Source of the DNA: an uncultured Bacteroidota bacterium | Lineage (GTDB): Bacteria > Bacteroidota > Bacteroidia > Chitinophagales > Chitinophagaceae | DNA: 7,470 nt | Assembly: GCA_903912435.1 (NCBI GenBank) | Contig: CAIWHI010000259.1 | Coordinates: forward strand, 1 to 7,470 | Direction: 5' to 3' | Part shown: piece by piece, positions 6,330-7,470 of the stretch | Numbering within the stretch: position 1 is the stretch's first letter | How the letters are laid out: each line of letters starts with the position of its first letter | The notes under the pieces: model-generated | Database searches by the model: none | What the model was told of the DNA's origin: nothing | What the model saw: only the letters and a program-made list of their open reading frames with translations | Program-made: the position numbers and the translations under genes

Positions 6330-7470
6330 TTAGCTAATTTTGCCCCAATGGTGCTGTTGCTGTTTTCCTACCTGGGAAAGGGCATATTTCAGCATTTGGT
6401 TTTTAGGTTGGCTAAGTGTTGGGTCGGTGGCCAATAAATTTTGGGCTGCCACCCGGGTTTGCTCCAAAATGCCGCTATCAAGCACAATATCAGCCAGTTT
6501 GAATTTTAAAACCCCACTTTGCTGAGTGCCATGCAGGTCGCCCGGCCCGCGCATTTTAAGGTCTTCCTCTGCAATCTTAAAACCATCGGTAGTATTTACC
6601 ATTATTTGTATCCGCTTATAGCTCTCTTCTGATATTTTATTGCCAGTAAGTAGTATACAGTAGCTTTGGTCGGCACCTCGGCCCACACGCCCCCTCAACT
6701 GGTGCATCTGCGACAGACCGAATCGCTCTGCACTTTCTATCAGCATCACAGATGCATTGGGTACATTTACGCCCACCTCAATAACGGTAGTAGCTACCAG
6801 CACATTGGCTTCGCCTTTTACAAAGCGGGCCATATTGCGTTCCTTTTCCTCAGCCTTTTGTTTACCGTGCACCATGGCCACCTTATACTTATTCTCATCA
6901 AACCATATTTTTACCTGTTCATAGCCAGCCATAAGGCTTTCATAATCCAGCTTTTCCGATTCTTCAATCAGTGGGTACACAATATATGCCTGCCTGCCCT
7001 TATCTACCTCCTTGCGAATGAATTCCATCACACCCATTCGCAGGGCATCTTTCCGGTGCACGGTTTTTATTTCCTTCCTGCCCGGTGGCAGTTCATCTAT
7101 CACCGATACCTCAAGGTCGCCATACATAGTCATGGCTAGGGTGCGGGGGATAGGGGTGGCGGTCATTACCAGCACATGGGGTGGCATATCATTCTTTTTC
7201 CAAAGTCGGGCCCTTTGCCCCACACCAAAGCGGTGCTGCTCATCTATTACCGCAAGGCCCAGGTTCTTAAACTGAACTGTATCCTCCACCAATGCGTGTG
7301 TGCCTACCACTATAGGTAGGGTGCCTTCCATTAGGTCGGCCAGTATTTGTTTGCGCACCTTACCTTTTACAGACCCTGTAAGCAATTGCACATCAATACC
7401 CATTTCTTTGAGCAAACCTGATATACCCATATAGTGTTGCTGTGCCAATATCTCGGTAGGAGCCATAATA
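6330..7470 (-). CDS. recG: ATP-dependent DNA helicase RecG, C-terminal part (cut by right window edge)
   Basis: RecG remodels stalled replication forks and branch-migrates Holliday junctions, acting on DNA in the cytoplasm. The window holds the last 380 or so codons; the family is usually about 680-700 residues, so the N-terminal wedge domain and Walker A motif lie outside. The frame stays open through the edge: the ATG at 7466 is only the methionine of helicase motif Ia (MAPTEILA), not the start. Numbering from it, visible motifs are VVGTHAL (53-59), the DEQH box VIDEQHRFGVGQR (73-85) typical of RecG, TATPIPRTLAMTMYGDL (102-118), VATTVIEVGVNVPNA (224-238), HQLRGRVGRG (255-264) and the RecG-specific TRG region EEDLKMRGPGDLHGTQQSG (300-318). 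All are intact. The coding sequence looks more GC-rich than the genes to its left. No partner genes are visible, and kup follows after 311 bases in the same direction. Confidence 0.97.
   Translation of the reverse strand, partial: IMAPTEILAQQHYMGISGLLKEMGIDVQLLTGSVKGKVRKQILADLMEGTLPIVVGTHALVEDTVQFKNLGLAVIDEQHRFGVGQRARLWKKNDMPPHVLVMTATPIPRTLAMTMYGDLEVSVIDELPPGRKEIKTVHRKDALRMGVMEFIRKEVDKGRQAYIVYPLIEESEKLDYESLMAGYEQVKIWFDENKYKVAMVHGKQKAEEKERNMARFVKGEANVLVATTVIEVGVNVPNASVMLIESAERFGLSQMHQLRGRVGRGADQSYCILLTGNKISEESYKRIQIMVNTTDGFKIAEEDLKMRGPGDLHGTQQSGVLKFKLADIVLDSGILEQTRVAAQNLLATDPTLSQPKNQMLKYALSQVGKQQQHHWGKIS

Noticed and set aside
6293..6437. AGGAGG followed after 10 bases by an ATG opening a 42-codon plus-strand frame
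   Set aside because: Most of the frame is antisense to the recG 3' end, the peptide has no recognisable feature, and the other genes here show no reliance on Shine-Dalgarno sequences. A chance match is more likely.
6666..7139. 157-codon plus-strand open frame inside recG
   Set aside because: It lies antisense to intact, strongly conserved RecG helicase motifs. Its protein is a histidine- and phenylalanine-rich run with no recognisable domain, typical of a shadow frame.

Overview
The window looks like an ordinary chromosomal segment of a Bacteroidota bacterium, perhaps of the Chitinophagales or Sphingobacteriales type. The reasons are the AT-rich intergenic DNA, the absence of convincing Shine-Dalgarno sequences before most starts, a TAnnTTTG-type promoter element upstream of the potassium transporter gene, and the overall look of the Kup, RecG and SOUL proteins. 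The phylum is an inference from sequence style; no marker gene is present to fix the lineage.

Layout, left to right. Bases 1-192 hold the last 63 codons of a plus-strand gene that enters from the left; its family is not recognised. It converges with a long run of minus-strand genes, 15 bases separating the two stop codons. Read in their direction of transcription (right to left), the minus-strand genes are: the C-terminal half of recG (cut by the right edge), a 311-base gap, kup (a potassium/proton symporter), a 243-base gap, two GT4-type glycosyltransferase genes 37 bases apart, a 198-base gap, and a pair coding for a membrane-anchored SOUL-type protein and a short-chain dehydrogenase/reductase (SDR) homologue 11 bases apart. 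The gap sizes suggest separate units: recG; kup; the two glycosyltransferases; and SOUL-SDR.

How they work together. RecG (fork remodelling) and Kup (potassium import) are housekeeping genes with no evident link to their neighbours. The two glycosyltransferases probably act one after the other on one surface glycan, although no polymerase, flippase or sugar-nucleotide genes lie nearby. The SOUL-SDR pair is the most interesting part. The SDR keeps the Rossmann nucleotide-binding glycine motif and the active-site lysine, but the catalytic tyrosine position is isoleucine and the serine position is threonine, so it is probably not a standard dehydrogenase.

Two start codons were moved inward from TTG to ATG (SOUL at 1493, Kup at 6018). 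The downstream glycosyltransferase has no ATG that preserves its first beta strand and appears to start at TTG (2747). I saw no tRNA, rRNA, CRISPR array, insertion sequence, phage gene or clear rho-independent terminator, and nothing that amounts to a new multi-gene system.
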